64,000 bases of DNA from S34-282 sp034422075 (GTDB lineage: Bacteria > Chloroflexota > Dehalococcoidia > Lucifugimonadales > Australimonadaceae): NCBI GenBank assembly GCA_034422075.1, contig DAOUJX010000060.1, forward strand, positions 105,811 through 169,810. The letters run 5' to 3'. The translations under genes were made by a program, and so were the position numbers. Position 1 is the stretch's first letter. Each line of letters opens with the position of its first letter. A model generated the notes under the pieces. That model ran no database searches. It worked only from the letters and a program-made list of their open reading frames with translations, and was not told the DNA's origin. This document shows, piece after piece, positions 1 through 8,404 of this stretch.

Positions 1-425
1 CCGATTGCGCCGACCGGCGGGAGAGAGCCAAAGTTGACGCCGATGCGAATGGGCACCTGGCGCGCCTTGGCCTCCGTGACGACCGTCTTCACCTTTTCGG
101 CGTCACGGATGTTGCCGGGGTTGAGGCGCAGGCAGTCTACGCCCTGGTTGAGTGCCTCGAGGGCGAGCTGGTAGTGGAAGTGGATGTCGGCGACGAGCGG
201 GATGTGGATGCGCTCCTTGATTGCGCCGAGGGCCTGCGCCGCCTCCATATCGGGCACGGCGCTGCGGATGATCTCGCATCCCGCCTCTTCCAGTTCGAGG
301 ATCTGCGCGACCGTGGCATCGACGTCGCGCGTGTCGGTCTTGGTCATGGACTGGACGGCGATGGGTGCATCTCCGCCTACTTGGACTCCGCCAACAAAAA
401 CGGGCTTGGTGACTCGGCGGCCCAT
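1..425 (-). CDS. ispG: 4-hydroxy-3-methylbut-2-enyl diphosphate synthase, N-terminal part
   Basis: IspG (GcpE) makes HMBPP from MEcPP in the MEP isoprenoid pathway. Reading the minus strand from the ATG at 425 gives MGRRVTKPVFVGGVQVGGDA, then IAVQSMTKTDTRDVDATVAQ, EAGCEIIRSAVPD, LVADIHFHYQLALEAL and DCLRLNPGNI, all typical of the IspG TIM barrel. About 141 residues are present. The C-terminal part with the 4Fe-4S cysteines lies beyond position 1. A purine-rich AGGAAGGAAG sits just upstream of the ATG. It follows rseP by 37 nt and ends the rpsB-to-ispG run; dxr in the same run serves the same pathway. Confidence 0.93.
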   Translation of the reverse strand, partial: MGRRVTKPVFVGGVQVGGDAPIAVQSMTKTDTRDVDATVAQILELEEAGCEIIRSAVPDMEAAQALGAIKERIHIPLVADIHFHYQLALEALNQGVDCLRLNPGNIRDAEKVKTVVTEAKARQVPIRIGVNFGSLPPVGAI

Positions 426-462
426 ATCGCTTCCTTCCTCGCCTTAGCGATGCCTCGCGGCC

Positions 463-1794
463 CTAGCCTCCGAGGAGGCTGCCGCCGCTGAGGAGGCGAC
501 GTATGTCGTTGACGCTAATCATCACGGCGACGGCCATCAGCATTGCAAACCCGAGCATGTGCAACAGGCGCTCGCGCTCGGGCGCAAGGCGCTTTCCGCC
601 ACGTGCCAATTCTAACAAGACCAGCGCCATGCGGCCACCGTCCAGCGCGGGCAGCGGCAGCAGGTTGAAGATGGCGAGGTTGATGCTCAAGAGGGCCGTC
701 CACGTAATGAGGGGGCCGAGCCCCGCATCGGCCACCTCGCCCGTTATCTGGGCAATACCGACAGGGCCGGCCACTTCGAGGCGGCTCGCGCCGGCGAGTA
801 TGCGCGAGATTTCGTTGCGGAAGGCGAACATGATGTCACCCAATTCGCGGAAGGCGTTGGGAAACGCAACCCAGAGCGGCTGGCTGCGGCTTTCCGTCGG
901 CCGCTCGAGCAGCGCCGCGCCGGATAGGGCACGCGCATCGGCAAGCGGAAGCGCAACGATCGCACCGTCTCGCAGGATAACTGCCTGCGCTCCGACGCCG
1001 GGCACATCGGACAATGCAGCGGCAAGTGCCTCCTCAGCGCCTGCTTCGGTGAGCACCTGGTGCAGTCGCTGGGTAAGCACGCTCTCCGAGCGCAGTAGGA
1101 GCAGGCTATCGCCCTCGCGCAATCCTGCGCGTGCAGCCGCAGAGCCGGGCGCAACATCCGCGACGCTCACGCGCGCGTTGACGATGCGGATGCCCGTCGC
1201 GCCCTGTCCGGGCGGCGGGGCAATGCGCGGCTGGAGCGTGACGCTGAACCGCTCACTGCCGCGCTCCACCTCCCACGTAGAATCGGCGCCTAGACGCAGA
1301 TGGATGGCCTCTTGGAGCACGGACGATCGGTCTATCTCGCGCCCGTCGGCGACGCGGATGATATCGCCCGCGCGAACGCCAGCAACATGGGCGGGCGCGT
1401 CCTCGACGACCTCCGTTATCACGACATCAGAGGTCGTGACTTGGTGTGGGAGAGCGAGGACGGCCGTGAGCAGCACTATCGGCAGCAGCGCGTTGACGCC
1501 TGCGCCCGCGCCGAGGATCGCAAGCCGCGAATAGGGGCCCTTTCTTGAGAAGGCGCGCGGGTCCTTGGGCGTCGTCGCCTCGTCCTCGCCAAGCATCCGC
1601 ACGAAACCGCCGAGGGGCAGCAGGTTGAGGCTGTAGACGGTGCCTCCGCGCTCGATGCCGAACACGCGCGGCGGCAGTCCGACACCGAACTCCAATACCT
1701 GCACGCCCCGTAGCCGCGCGACGACGTAGTGGCCCAGCTCGTGGGCGACGACGAGGAAGGCGAGAATGACGGCAAAGAGCAACAGCGCGGTCAT
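463..1794 (-). CDS. rseP: RseP-type site-2 intramembrane zinc metalloprotease
   Basis: An S2P-family membrane protease that cleaves transmembrane substrates such as anti-sigma factors or signal-peptide remnants. The HELGH zinc motif is in the first membrane segment (about residues 18-22). The second half of the active site, NLLPLPALDGGR, lies near residue 385. Two PDZ-like segments (VVEDAPAHVAGVRAGDIIR and VADVAPGSAAARAGLREGD) sit between, so this is the double-PDZ form, and its 443 residues match the E. coli size. It lies 6 nt after dxr in the rpsB-to-ispG run, a classic rseP location. The physiological substrate cannot be told from sequence. Confidence 0.93.
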   Translation of the reverse strand: MTALLLFAVILAFLVVAHELGHYVVARLRGVQVLEFGVGLPPRVFGIERGGTVYSLNLLPLGGFVRMLGEDEATTPKDPRAFSRKGPYSRLAILGAGAGVNALLPIVLLTAVLALPHQVTTSDVVITEVVEDAPAHVAGVRAGDIIRVADGREIDRSSVLQEAIHLRLGADSTWEVERGSERFSVTLQPRIAPPPGQGATGIRIVNARVSVADVAPGSAAARAGLREGDSLLLLRSESVLTQRLHQVLTEAGAEEALAAALSDVPGVGAQAVILRDGAIVALPLADARALSGAALLERPTESRSQPLWVAFPNAFRELGDIMFAFRNEISRILAGASRLEVAGPVGIAQITGEVADAGLGPLITWTALLSINLAIFNLLPLPALDGGRMALVLLELARGGKRLAPERERLLHMLGFAMLMAVAVMISVNDIRRLLSGGSLLGG

Positions 1795-1800
1795 GGGCGG

Positions 1801-2934
1801 CTAGCGCGATGCGGCCAGCGCGACTTCGCGCGCTGTGCGTCGCGCCCACTCGTCGGCGTCGAGTATCGACTCCAGCGTCGCGTCGCCGCTCCCCTCAAAG
1901 GCCGACAGCGTCTCGGCGACGACGCGGTGGATGCCGGTGAAGGGGATGCGCCCGTCAAGGAAGAGACGCACAGCCTCCTCGTCGGCGGCGCTGAGGACGG
2001 CGGGGTACGTGCCGCCCTGCTTACCCGCCTCCAGCGCCGTCACAAAGCAGGGGTAGCGCGCTCGGTCGAGCGGCTCGAAGGTCAGCGACGGGTAGGCGAG
2101 CGGGTCGTAGACCGGCAGCGCGTCGCTGGGCAGCCGCTCCGGGTAGGCCATGGCGTACTGAATAGGCAGCCGCATGTCGGGCGGCCCCATCTGCGCTTTC
2201 ACCGACCGGTCGGCGAACTCGACCATCGAGTGGACGACGCTCTGCGCGTGGACGACGACCTCGATTTGCTCAAACGGCACGTCGAAGAGCCAACGGCTCT
2301 CGATGACCTCGAATCCCTTGTTCATAAGCGTGGACGAGTCGATGGTTATCTTCTTGCCCATCACCCAGGTAGGGTGCTTGAGGGCCTGCTCCGGCGTGAC
2401 GGCGTCGAGTTCTCCGAGGGGTCGCGTGCGGAAGGGGCCGCCGGACGCGGTGATGATGAGGCGCTTGACCGGGAGCGCTTCGCCCCGGATGCACTGCCAA
2501 ATCGCCGACGGCTCGCTATCGACGGGCAGGATGGGGCCGCCGTGCGCCGCAGCGGTCGCCATGACCAGCTCGCCGGCCATGATGATCACTTCCTTGTTGG
2601 AGAGCGCAACCTCCTTGCCCGCGCGTAGAGCGGCAAGCGTTGGCCCTAGTCCCACGCGCCCCGTCGTAGCCATCATCACCAGGTCGACATCGGACGCGGT
2701 GACCATCGACTCGAGGTCGGCCCATTCGGATGAGGGTGGCGCAGGGAAGCCTAAGGGGCCGGAGGCGCAGTTGTAGGTGCGCGGGGCGAACTCGGCGATT
2801 TGGCGCGACAGCAACTCGGTGTTACCGCCCGCCGCAAGCCCGACCACTTCAAAATGCTCCGGCAGCGCGCGCACGACATCGAGCGTCTGCGTGCCGATCG
2901 AGCCGGTCGAGCCCAGGACGACGATGCGCTTCAT
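1801..2934 (-). CDS. dxr: 1-deoxy-D-xylulose 5-phosphate reductoisomerase
   Basis: Dxr (IspC) converts DXP to MEP with NADPH, the committed step of the MEP pathway. The N-terminal Rossmann motif is GSTGSIGTQTLDVV. The catalytic and substrate-binding segment reads ASGGPFRTR, HPTWVMGKKITIDSSTLMNK and FEVIESRWLF, all canonical. I start at the ATG at 2934 (MKRIVVLG), which overlaps the cdsA stop as ATGA; an in-frame ATG three codons upstream (2943) is possible. The protein is 377 residues, of normal length. ispG lies two genes downstream. Confidence 0.95.
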   Translation of the reverse strand: MKRIVVLGSTGSIGTQTLDVVRALPEHFEVVGLAAGGNTELLSRQIAEFAPRTYNCASGPLGFPAPPSSEWADLESMVTASDVDLVMMATTGRVGLGPTLAALRAGKEVALSNKEVIIMAGELVMATAAAHGGPILPVDSEPSAIWQCIRGEALPVKRLIITASGGPFRTRPLGELDAVTPEQALKHPTWVMGKKITIDSSTLMNKGFEVIESRWLFDVPFEQIEVVVHAQSVVHSMVEFADRSVKAQMGPPDMRLPIQYAMAYPERLPSDALPVYDPLAYPSLTFEPLDRARYPCFVTALEAGKQGGTYPAVLSAADEEAVRLFLDGRIPFTGIHRVVAETLSAFEGSGDATLESILDADEWARRTAREVALAASR

Positions 2935-3620
2935 GACGGCCAATCCTGCGCCACATAGTACACGAGGGGGAAGACGGGGAGCAGGCTGTCAAGGCGGTCG
3001 AGCAGGCCGCCATGGCCGGGGAAGAGCGCGCCGGAATCCTTCGCCCCCGCCATGCGCTTCAACTTCGACTCAGCCAAGTCGCCCGCCTGCGCCAGGACGG
3101 GCAGGGCGAGCGCTAGCCCGATGGCTGGGCCAAGCGCGAACGGCATTTCCAACAGCGCGATGAGGCCGAGCACGGCGCCCCCGCCGGCGAGCAGCCCACC
3201 GACCGCGCCCTCCCAAGTCTTGCCGGGGCTGACGGACGGCGCCATCTTGGAGCGGCCGATCGCCCTGCCGACGGCGTAGGCCGCCGTATCTGTCGCAAAA
3301 GTGCCGAGGAAGGCGATGAGCACCCAATCCAGCCCAAACGGCTCGCCGCGCAGCAGCGCGAGCGCAAACAGCGCCAGCGTGACGTAGGCCGTCGCACCCA
3401 GCATCGCGAGGCCTGTCAGCGCAGAGTTGGATGCACGGCGCGCATTGCGTACGAGCGTCGTCGCCTCATACACGGCGACGACCGCCGCGATGGCCGCGGC
3501 GACGGCGACCCAGCGATTGCCCGCCCATACGACGAGGAGCAGCAACGGTAGCGCAACGAGCGCGGTGAGTACGCGAACGGTGAGGCGTTGGGTAGGCGGT
3601 GGGCCGCTACGCCCCGCCAT
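2931..3620 (-). CDS. cdsA: phosphatidate cytidylyltransferase (CDP-diglyceride synthase)
   Basis: CdsA forms CDP-diacylglycerol from phosphatidate and CTP at the membrane. It is strongly hydrophobic with about six to seven membrane segments. The C-terminal family signature is intact: SKLKRMAGAKDSGALFPGHG followed by GLLDRLDS. The reading frame is open further upstream, but homology begins at MAGRSGPPPTQRL. That ATG (3620) overlaps the uppS stop as TAATG, which fixes the start. At 229 residues it is a little shorter than many CdsA proteins (about 260-285). It is translationally coupled to uppS and dxr. Confidence 0.92.
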   Translation of the reverse strand: MAGRSGPPPTQRLTVRVLTALVALPLLLLVVWAGNRWVAVAAAIAAVVAVYEATTLVRNARRASNSALTGLAMLGATAYVTLALFALALLRGEPFGLDWVLIAFLGTFATDTAAYAVGRAIGRSKMAPSVSPGKTWEGAVGGLLAGGGAVLGLIALLEMPFALGPAIGLALALPVLAQAGDLAESKLKRMAGAKDSGALFPGHGGLLDRLDSLLPVFPLVYYVAQDWPS

Positions 3621-4363
3621 TACCCGCTCGCCGGGATCCTGCCGAATCGCCGCTGGCGGGTCGCGTAGTGCTCCAGCGCCAGGGCGACCTGCGCGGCGTC
3701 GAAGTCGGGCCACAGCACCGGCGTGAAGTAGAGCTCGGTGTAGGCCGTCTGCCACAGTAAGAAGTTGCTGAGCCGCTGCTCGCCGCCGGTGCGAATGAGC
3801 AAGTCGGGCTCCGGCACTCCAGGCAGGTAGAGGCGTTGCGCAATGTCCGCTTCCGTGATGTCCTCGGGCGCGAGGCCGTCGGCGACGACACCGCGCACAG
3901 CTTCCACTATCTCGCGCCGTCCTCCGTAATCGAAACCAACGCAAAGGGTCAGCCCATCGTTGTCGGCAGTCAGCGCGATGGCGCGTTCGATGGCCTGCGC
4001 GAGGTCGTGCGGCAGCCGCTCGCGCGAGCCGAGATGGAGGATGCGCACGTTTCGCCGATGTAGCGCCGCCGCTTCGTCGTCGATGACCTCATCTAGGATC
4101 TGCAGCAGCCCCGACACCTCTTCCTCTGGACGCCCCCAATTCTCCGTTGAGAAGGCGTAGAGGGTGGCATAGGCAACTCCGCTCTCGGCGAGCGATTGGA
4201 GCGCGGGGCGGATGTTCTCCGTGCCGGTGCGGTGACCGTCGAGACGGGGGAGGCCGCGCTGCTCCGCCCAGCGCCCGTTGCCGTCCATGATGATTGCAAC
4301 ATGGCGCGGTACGGGGGCGGCATCGGACGAGGGGGCACTCCCATTGTGGTCCGCAGACGCCAT
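3620..4363 (-). CDS. uppS: undecaprenyl diphosphate synthase (cis-prenyltransferase)
   Basis: UppS condenses isopentenyl diphosphate onto farnesyl diphosphate to give undecaprenyl diphosphate, the lipid carrier for cell-wall glycans. Hallmarks are HVAIIMDGNGRWA (catalytic Asp) near residue 26, ATLYAFSTENWGRP, and the C-terminal signature DLLIRTGGEQRLSNF with LLWQTAYTELYF. The 247-residue length is normal. Its start codon shares one base with the frr stop (TGATG), and its stop shares one with the cdsA start. Confidence 0.95.
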   Translation of the reverse strand: MASADHNGSAPSSDAAPVPRHVAIIMDGNGRWAEQRGLPRLDGHRTGTENIRPALQSLAESGVAYATLYAFSTENWGRPEEEVSGLLQILDEVIDDEAAALHRRNVRILHLGSRERLPHDLAQAIERAIALTADNDGLTLCVGFDYGGRREIVEAVRGVVADGLAPEDITEADIAQRLYLPGVPEPDLLIRTGGEQRLSNFLLWQTAYTELYFTPVLWPDFDAAQVALALEHYATRQRRFGRIPASG

Positions 4364-4935
4364 CAGACCTCCATCAGTTCCTGCTCCTTGTGCGAGCTAA
4401 CCTTATCGGCGTTCTGAATGGCCGCGTCCGTCGTCCTTTGCAGGCGGTCCTGGCCGCGGCGCAACTCGTCCTCCGATATCTCCTTGTCCCTCTCCGACTT
4501 GCGCAAGAACTCGAGCACATCGCGGCGGACGTTGCGTATGGCGACGTGCGTCTCCTCCAGCGTGCGGCGCAAGCGCTTGACCATCTCCTGCCGGCGCTCC
4601 TGCGTCATAGCGGGGATTGGCAGGCGGATGACCTGTCCGTCGTTGCCGGGTGTGAGGCCGAGGTCCGACTCCATGATGGCGCGCTCAATGGCCCGAATCT
4701 GGGTCCGGTCCCATGGCTGTATCTGTATTAGGCGCGCGTCCGGCGTCGAGATGGTCGCCATCTGATTGAGCAGTGTCGGCGCGCCGTAGTAGTCGACGCT
4801 GATGCGGTCGACCAGCGCGGTGTTGGCCCGGCCCGTACGGATGGACGCTATCTCGTCCTCGAAGTGCGCCACGGAGCGCGCCATACGCCGTTCCGCATCG
4901 GCTATCGCTTCGTCAATGAGCGTCTGATCGGTCAT
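4363..4935 (-). CDS. frr: ribosome recycling factor
   Basis: RRF splits post-termination ribosomes together with EF-G. The ATG at 4935 gives a 190-residue protein of normal RRF length, although the frame is open upstream. Typical segments are SVAHFEDEIASIRTGRANTA near the N terminus, VDYYGAPTLLNQMATIST, IQPWD, and the long helical C-terminal part (LPIPAMTQERRQEMVKRLRR). It sits 17 nt after pyrH and overlaps uppS by one base. Confidence 0.95.
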   Translation of the reverse strand: MTDQTLIDEAIADAERRMARSVAHFEDEIASIRTGRANTALVDRISVDYYGAPTLLNQMATISTPDARLIQIQPWDRTQIRAIERAIMESDLGLTPGNDGQVIRLPIPAMTQERRQEMVKRLRRTLEETHVAIRNVRRDVLEFLRKSERDKEISEDELRRGQDRLQRTTDAAIQNADKVSSHKEQELMEV

Positions 4936-4952
4936 CCCTTTCCCTCTACTGC

Positions 4953-5687
4953 CTAGACGGCGAGGGCCTGTGCGGCAATGAGCGTCCCCAGCGGTTCGCC
5001 CCGCAGCACCCTTGCCATCGCCTGCTCTTGGAAGATATCGAAGACGCGAATGGGCAGACCGTTCTCCATGCAAAGCGATGTCGCCGTGCTGTCCATCACC
5101 CCGAGGCCGCGGTTGAGCAACTCAAGATAGTCGAGGTAGCTCAGCTTCTTCGCGGCCGGGTTGCGGCGCGGGTCATCGTCGTAGACGCCGTCCACGTTGT
5201 GCTTGGCCATCAGCAGCAGGTCCGCGCCTATCTCGACTGCGCGCAGCGCCGCTGTGGTATCCGTCGTCATATAGGGGTTGCCGGTGCCGGCCGCGAATAT
5301 GACGACGCGCCCCTTCTCTAGGTGTCGCATCGCGCGGCGGCGGATGTACGGCTCGGCGACCGACTTGATGTCGATGGCCGACTGCGTGCGCGTATCGACG
5401 CCTGCGCGCTCCAGCGCGTCCTGCAAGGCGATGGCGTTGATGACGGTGGCGAGCATCCCCGCGTAGTCGGCGGTGGAGCGGTCCATGCCCTTCTGCTCCG
5501 CCTCGGTGCCTCGCCAGATGTTGCCCCCGCCGACGACCAGTGCGAGCTGAACACCGGTGTCGACCGCCTCGGCGACCTGCCTGGAAATGTATTGGAGGAC
5601 CGACCAGTTGACGCCGTCGGCGCCTTGGCCTCGCAACGACTCGCCGCTCAGTTTGAGCACCGCCCGGCGTACCTGCCCGGTCGCCAT
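4953..5687 (-). CDS. pyrH: UMP kinase
   Basis: Bacterial-type UMP kinase of the amino-acid-kinase fold; phosphorylates UMP to UDP. Visible motifs are VLKLSGESL at the N terminus, LVVGGGNIWRG, MDRSTADYAGMLATVINA (UMP-binding), FAAGTGNPYMTTDTTAALRA, LLMAKHNVDGVYDDDP and VMDSTATSLCMENGLPIRVF. It is 244 residues, full length. It lies in the standard tsf-pyrH-frr order. Two other pyrimidine genes, pyrD and pyrE, occur elsewhere in the window. Confidence 0.96.
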   Translation of the reverse strand: MATGQVRRAVLKLSGESLRGQGADGVNWSVLQYISRQVAEAVDTGVQLALVVGGGNIWRGTEAEQKGMDRSTADYAGMLATVINAIALQDALERAGVDTRTQSAIDIKSVAEPYIRRRAMRHLEKGRVVIFAAGTGNPYMTTDTTAALRAVEIGADLLLMAKHNVDGVYDDDPRRNPAAKKLSYLDYLELLNRGLGVMDSTATSLCMENGLPIRVFDIFQEQAMARVLRGEPLGTLIAAQALAV

Positions 5688-5755
5688 TGCGCACCCCCTA
5701 ACCGTCGTTCCTGCGCCAGCCCCCCGCCGACATTCCCGCGGCCTGTCGGCGGGAA

Positions 5756-6280
5756 CTACTCACCAAGCCCGAAGCGCGCAAAGCGGGCAACGCGGACGTT
5801 CTCGCCCACCTTTGCCCGTACCTCAATGACCAGATCGTTCACCGTCTTCGATGGGTCGCGGATGAACGCCTGGCGCAGCAGACAGACCTCCTCCGGCTCG
5901 CGGGCCTCCCCCTCAGGCATATCGTCCTCGTCCAAGTAGGCGGGGGACATCGCCGCGACCTGCATGGCGAGGTTGTGCGCCAGGTCCTTGAACTCCTGCG
6001 TGCGCGCAACGAAATCGGTCTCGCAGTTGAGCTCGACGAGCGCGCCAAGGCGGCTCCCTGCGTGGATGTAGGACTCGATAACACCCTCGGATGCGATGCG
6101 GTCCGACTTGGCGGCTGCTTTGGCAAGCCCGCGCTCGCGCAGGGCGCTCTCGGCTGCGTCCATGTCGCCGTCCGCCGCCTCGAGGGCGCGCTTTGCATCC
6201 ATGATGCCGGCGCCCGTCTTTTCGCGCAGCGTCTTGATGGCCTCGGTCGTGACCACCGCGTCGGCCCGCCGCCTACTCAC
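5756..6280 (-). CDS. tsf: elongation factor Ts, short form
   Basis: EF-Ts is the nucleotide-exchange factor for EF-Tu. The N-terminal UBA-like domain is clear (EAIKTLREKTGAGIMDAKRA), followed by the EF-Tu-contacting core LVELNCETDFVARTQEFKDL and MQVAAMSP. The C-terminal helix ends VRVARFARFGLGE. At about 166-174 residues this is the short form lacking the second half of the E. coli-type core, as in cyanobacteria and Thermus. The start is uncertain: a GTG at 6280 overlaps rpsB by 8 nt, and a GTG at 6256, just before TTEAIK, fits the family better. Neither has a strong ribosome-binding site. Confidence 0.93.
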   Translation of the reverse strand: MSRRRADAVVTTEAIKTLREKTGAGIMDAKRALEAADGDMDAAESALRERGLAKAAAKSDRIASEGVIESYIHAGSRLGALVELNCETDFVARTQEFKDLAHNLAMQVAAMSPAYLDEDDMPEGEAREPEEVCLLRQAFIRDPSKTVNDLVIEVRAKVGENVRVARFARFGLGE

Positions 6281-7130
6281 TCGCCGCCGCGACTACTTCG
6301 CCCGCCTCGAATGCCTCGATGTTCTCCAGCGGCTCCGGCTCGCGGTCGTCCTCGCCCGCGCTGTAGCCTGCGCGAGTGTTCAGCCACTCGCCGTGGCCCT
6401 CCAGCGCCGAGTTGGCAATTTGCTGCGCGATCAGCCGGATGGAGCGAATGGCGTCGTCGTTCCCGGGAATCGCCCAGTCGGCCACGTTGGGGTCGCAGTC
6501 GGTGTCGACAAGGGCGACGATGGGGATGCCGGCGCGGTGCGCCTCCGCCGCCGCGATGTCCTCGCGGCCGACATCGACGACGAAGAGGGCGCCGGGCAAC
6601 TCGGTCATTTCCTTGAATCCACCGAAGTAGCGGTTCATCTTGTGGACGCGGTTGTTGAGGCGCAGCGCTTCCTTCTTGGGCAGGTGCAGCCACTCGCCGC
6701 GCGCCTGCTGTTCCTCCAAGCGCACGAGGTAGTCGATGCGCGACTGGATGGTCGTGAAGTTGGTGATGGTGCCGCCGAGCCAGCGCTGGTTGACGAAGAA
6801 CTGGCCGGAACGCACCGCCTCTTCGCGGACGGCATCCTGGGCCTGCTTCTTAGTGCCGACCATGAGCAGCTTCTTGCCGCCCGCCGTGACCTGGCGTGCG
6901 AAGTCGCACGCCTGCTGAAGCAAGTCCATGGTCTGCTGGAGGTCGATGATATGGATGCCGTTGCGCTCAGCGAAGATATAGGGGCGCATCTTTGGGTGCC
7001 ATCGGTGCGTCTGGTGGCCGAAATGCACCCCGGCCTCCAGCAAGGCCTTCATACTCAACGGCTCGAACTGCCCGGACTCGTCCGCGCCGCCGACCTCCGC
7101 CTCCGAGGCGGTCGTTGCCTCTTGTACCAT
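6273..7130 (-). CDS. rpsB: 30S ribosomal protein S2
   Basis: Ribosomal protein S2 of the small subunit. Signature stretches are MKALLEAGVHFGHQTHRWHP, MRPYIFAERNGIHIIDLQQT, FVNQRWLGGTITNFTTI and ALFVVDVGREDIAAAEAHRA, then VDTDCDPN. There is an extra N-terminal segment of about 26 residues before the conserved SMKALLEAG and an acidic C-terminal tail of about 40 residues, giving 285 residues in all. It is the first gene of the nine-gene minus-strand run ending in ispG. The 155 bp upstream (7131-7285) contain no gene and should hold the operon promoter. Confidence 0.95.
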   Translation of the reverse strand: MVQEATTASEAEVGGADESGQFEPLSMKALLEAGVHFGHQTHRWHPKMRPYIFAERNGIHIIDLQQTMDLLQQACDFARQVTAGGKKLLMVGTKKQAQDAVREEAVRSGQFFVNQRWLGGTITNFTTIQSRIDYLVRLEEQQARGEWLHLPKKEALRLNNRVHKMNRYFGGFKEMTELPGALFVVDVGREDIAAAEAHRAGIPIVALVDTDCDPNVADWAIPGNDDAIRSIRLIAQQIANSALEGHGEWLNTRAGYSAGEDDREPEPLENIEAFEAGEVVAAASE

Positions 7131-7285
7131 TCGCTACTCTTCGCTTCCTGGGGCGGCACGCCGAATCCCCACAGGCGTGCGCCTTGCGCCAAATCCCGAA
7201 GAGAATAGCATAGGCGGCGGTGCGTGTACAGCGGAGGGTGGCCACCTTGCGGGCGGCGCTCTACCCGCTCCGGCCCTTGGCGGGG

Positions 7286-8335
7286 CTACGAACGCATGTC
7301 CAAGGGCAACTGGAGCAGATTCGCGCGGCGGCCCGTCGAGGACTCTCCATGCGGCGTGAACGCGCTCATCGAGATGACCCGATCATCATCGCTTAGCTCG
7401 GTCATCACCCTAACTCCCTCAGCGGCGCGTCCCTGGATAGGCCATTCGGCGATGCGCGTACGGAGGACCGCCGCCTTGGCGGAGCCGGCGATGACCTCCT
7501 CATTGCCGTAGTCGGCCACAACTGCGGCGGCTACCTGGCCAGTCTTGTCGTTGACGGTGTGGGCAATCACGCCCATGGCATCGCGATCGGTGACGGGGAA
7601 CTTGCTTGCTTCGGTGCGCTTGCCGTAGCCCCTGCGCGTGAGGAGCAGCAGCCGGTCCTTCGGTCGGGCAACGTCCATGCCGACGACCTCGTCTCCGACC
7701 TCGAGGCGGACGCCGCGCACGCCGCCCGCACCGCGCGTAACGCGCGGGCGCACAGCGCTGAGGGCGAAGCGCACCGCCTTGCCCTCGCGCGTAACGATGA
7801 TAGTGCTCATGTCGTCGTCAGCGAGGCGCGCAAGCAACACCTCATCGTCATCGCGAAGGCTCATCGCCGCGAGCCCGTTTGCGCGGATGTTGACGAACTT
7901 GCCAAGGGGCATCCGCTTCACGCTCCCTTTGCGCGTGGCCATAATGATGGACTTGTTCGCATAGGGGTCTCGAATAGGGGTCATGGCGGTCACCCGCTCG
8001 GTCGGCATGATGGAGATGGTGCCTGCCGCAGCGCCGCCGGGATTCCACCACGAGCCATCCGCCGACAGGGACACGACTCGCTGGCGGTAGACGCGGCCCT
8101 TGTTGGTGAAGCAGTAGAGCCAGTCCTGCGTGTCGGCAACGACGAGCTGCCGCACGTTGCCGCCCTCGCGCGTCAGCTGACCCTGCACGCCCTTGCCGCC
8201 GCGACGTTGGGGACGGAAGGCCTCGAGGGGCTGCGCCTTGAGGTAGCCCGCATCGCTCAACGAAATGAGCAGGCTGGCATAGGGAGCAGCGGCCTGCCGT
8301 TTAGAGCCGTCGTCAGCTGTCTTGCGCGCTGCCAT
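7286..8335 (-). CDS. stand-alone DNA gyrase A C-terminal (beta-pinwheel) domain protein
   Basis: This 349-residue protein aligns from end to end with only the C-terminal DNA-wrapping domain of the GyrA encoded at 37670-40459. It has no breakage-reunion domain and no catalytic Tyr. The GyrA-box QRRGGKG is intact at residues 43-49. Shared blades include KSIIMATRKGSVKRM, FVNIRANGLAAMSL, LLARLADDDMS and VVGMDVARPKDRLLLLTRRG. The ATG at 8335 has GAGG seven bases upstream and is preferred over the ATG at 8359, which has none. The C terminus ends in QLPLDMRS, echoing QMPLDL near the end of GyrA. Expected role (inference): DNA bending or wrapping, or modulation of gyrase. It lies 69 nt downstream of the uracil-DNA glycosylase gene on the same strand. 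Confidence 0.9.
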   Translation of the reverse strand: MAARKTADDGSKRQAAAPYASLLISLSDAGYLKAQPLEAFRPQRRGGKGVQGQLTREGGNVRQLVVADTQDWLYCFTNKGRVYRQRVVSLSADGSWWNPGGAAAGTISIMPTERVTAMTPIRDPYANKSIIMATRKGSVKRMPLGKFVNIRANGLAAMSLRDDDEVLLARLADDDMSTIIVTREGKAVRFALSAVRPRVTRGAGGVRGVRLEVGDEVVGMDVARPKDRLLLLTRRGYGKRTEASKFPVTDRDAMGVIAHTVNDKTGQVAAAVVADYGNEEVIAGSAKAAVLRTRIAEWPIQGRAAEGVRVMTELSDDDRVISMSAFTPHGESSTGRRANLLQLPLDMRS

Positions 8336-8404
8336 CGGAGAACCTCGCAGGGTGTGCATGTTGCACCATTACGCTGCGGAAGTCATGCCCCACCATTGGA
8401 TCCC

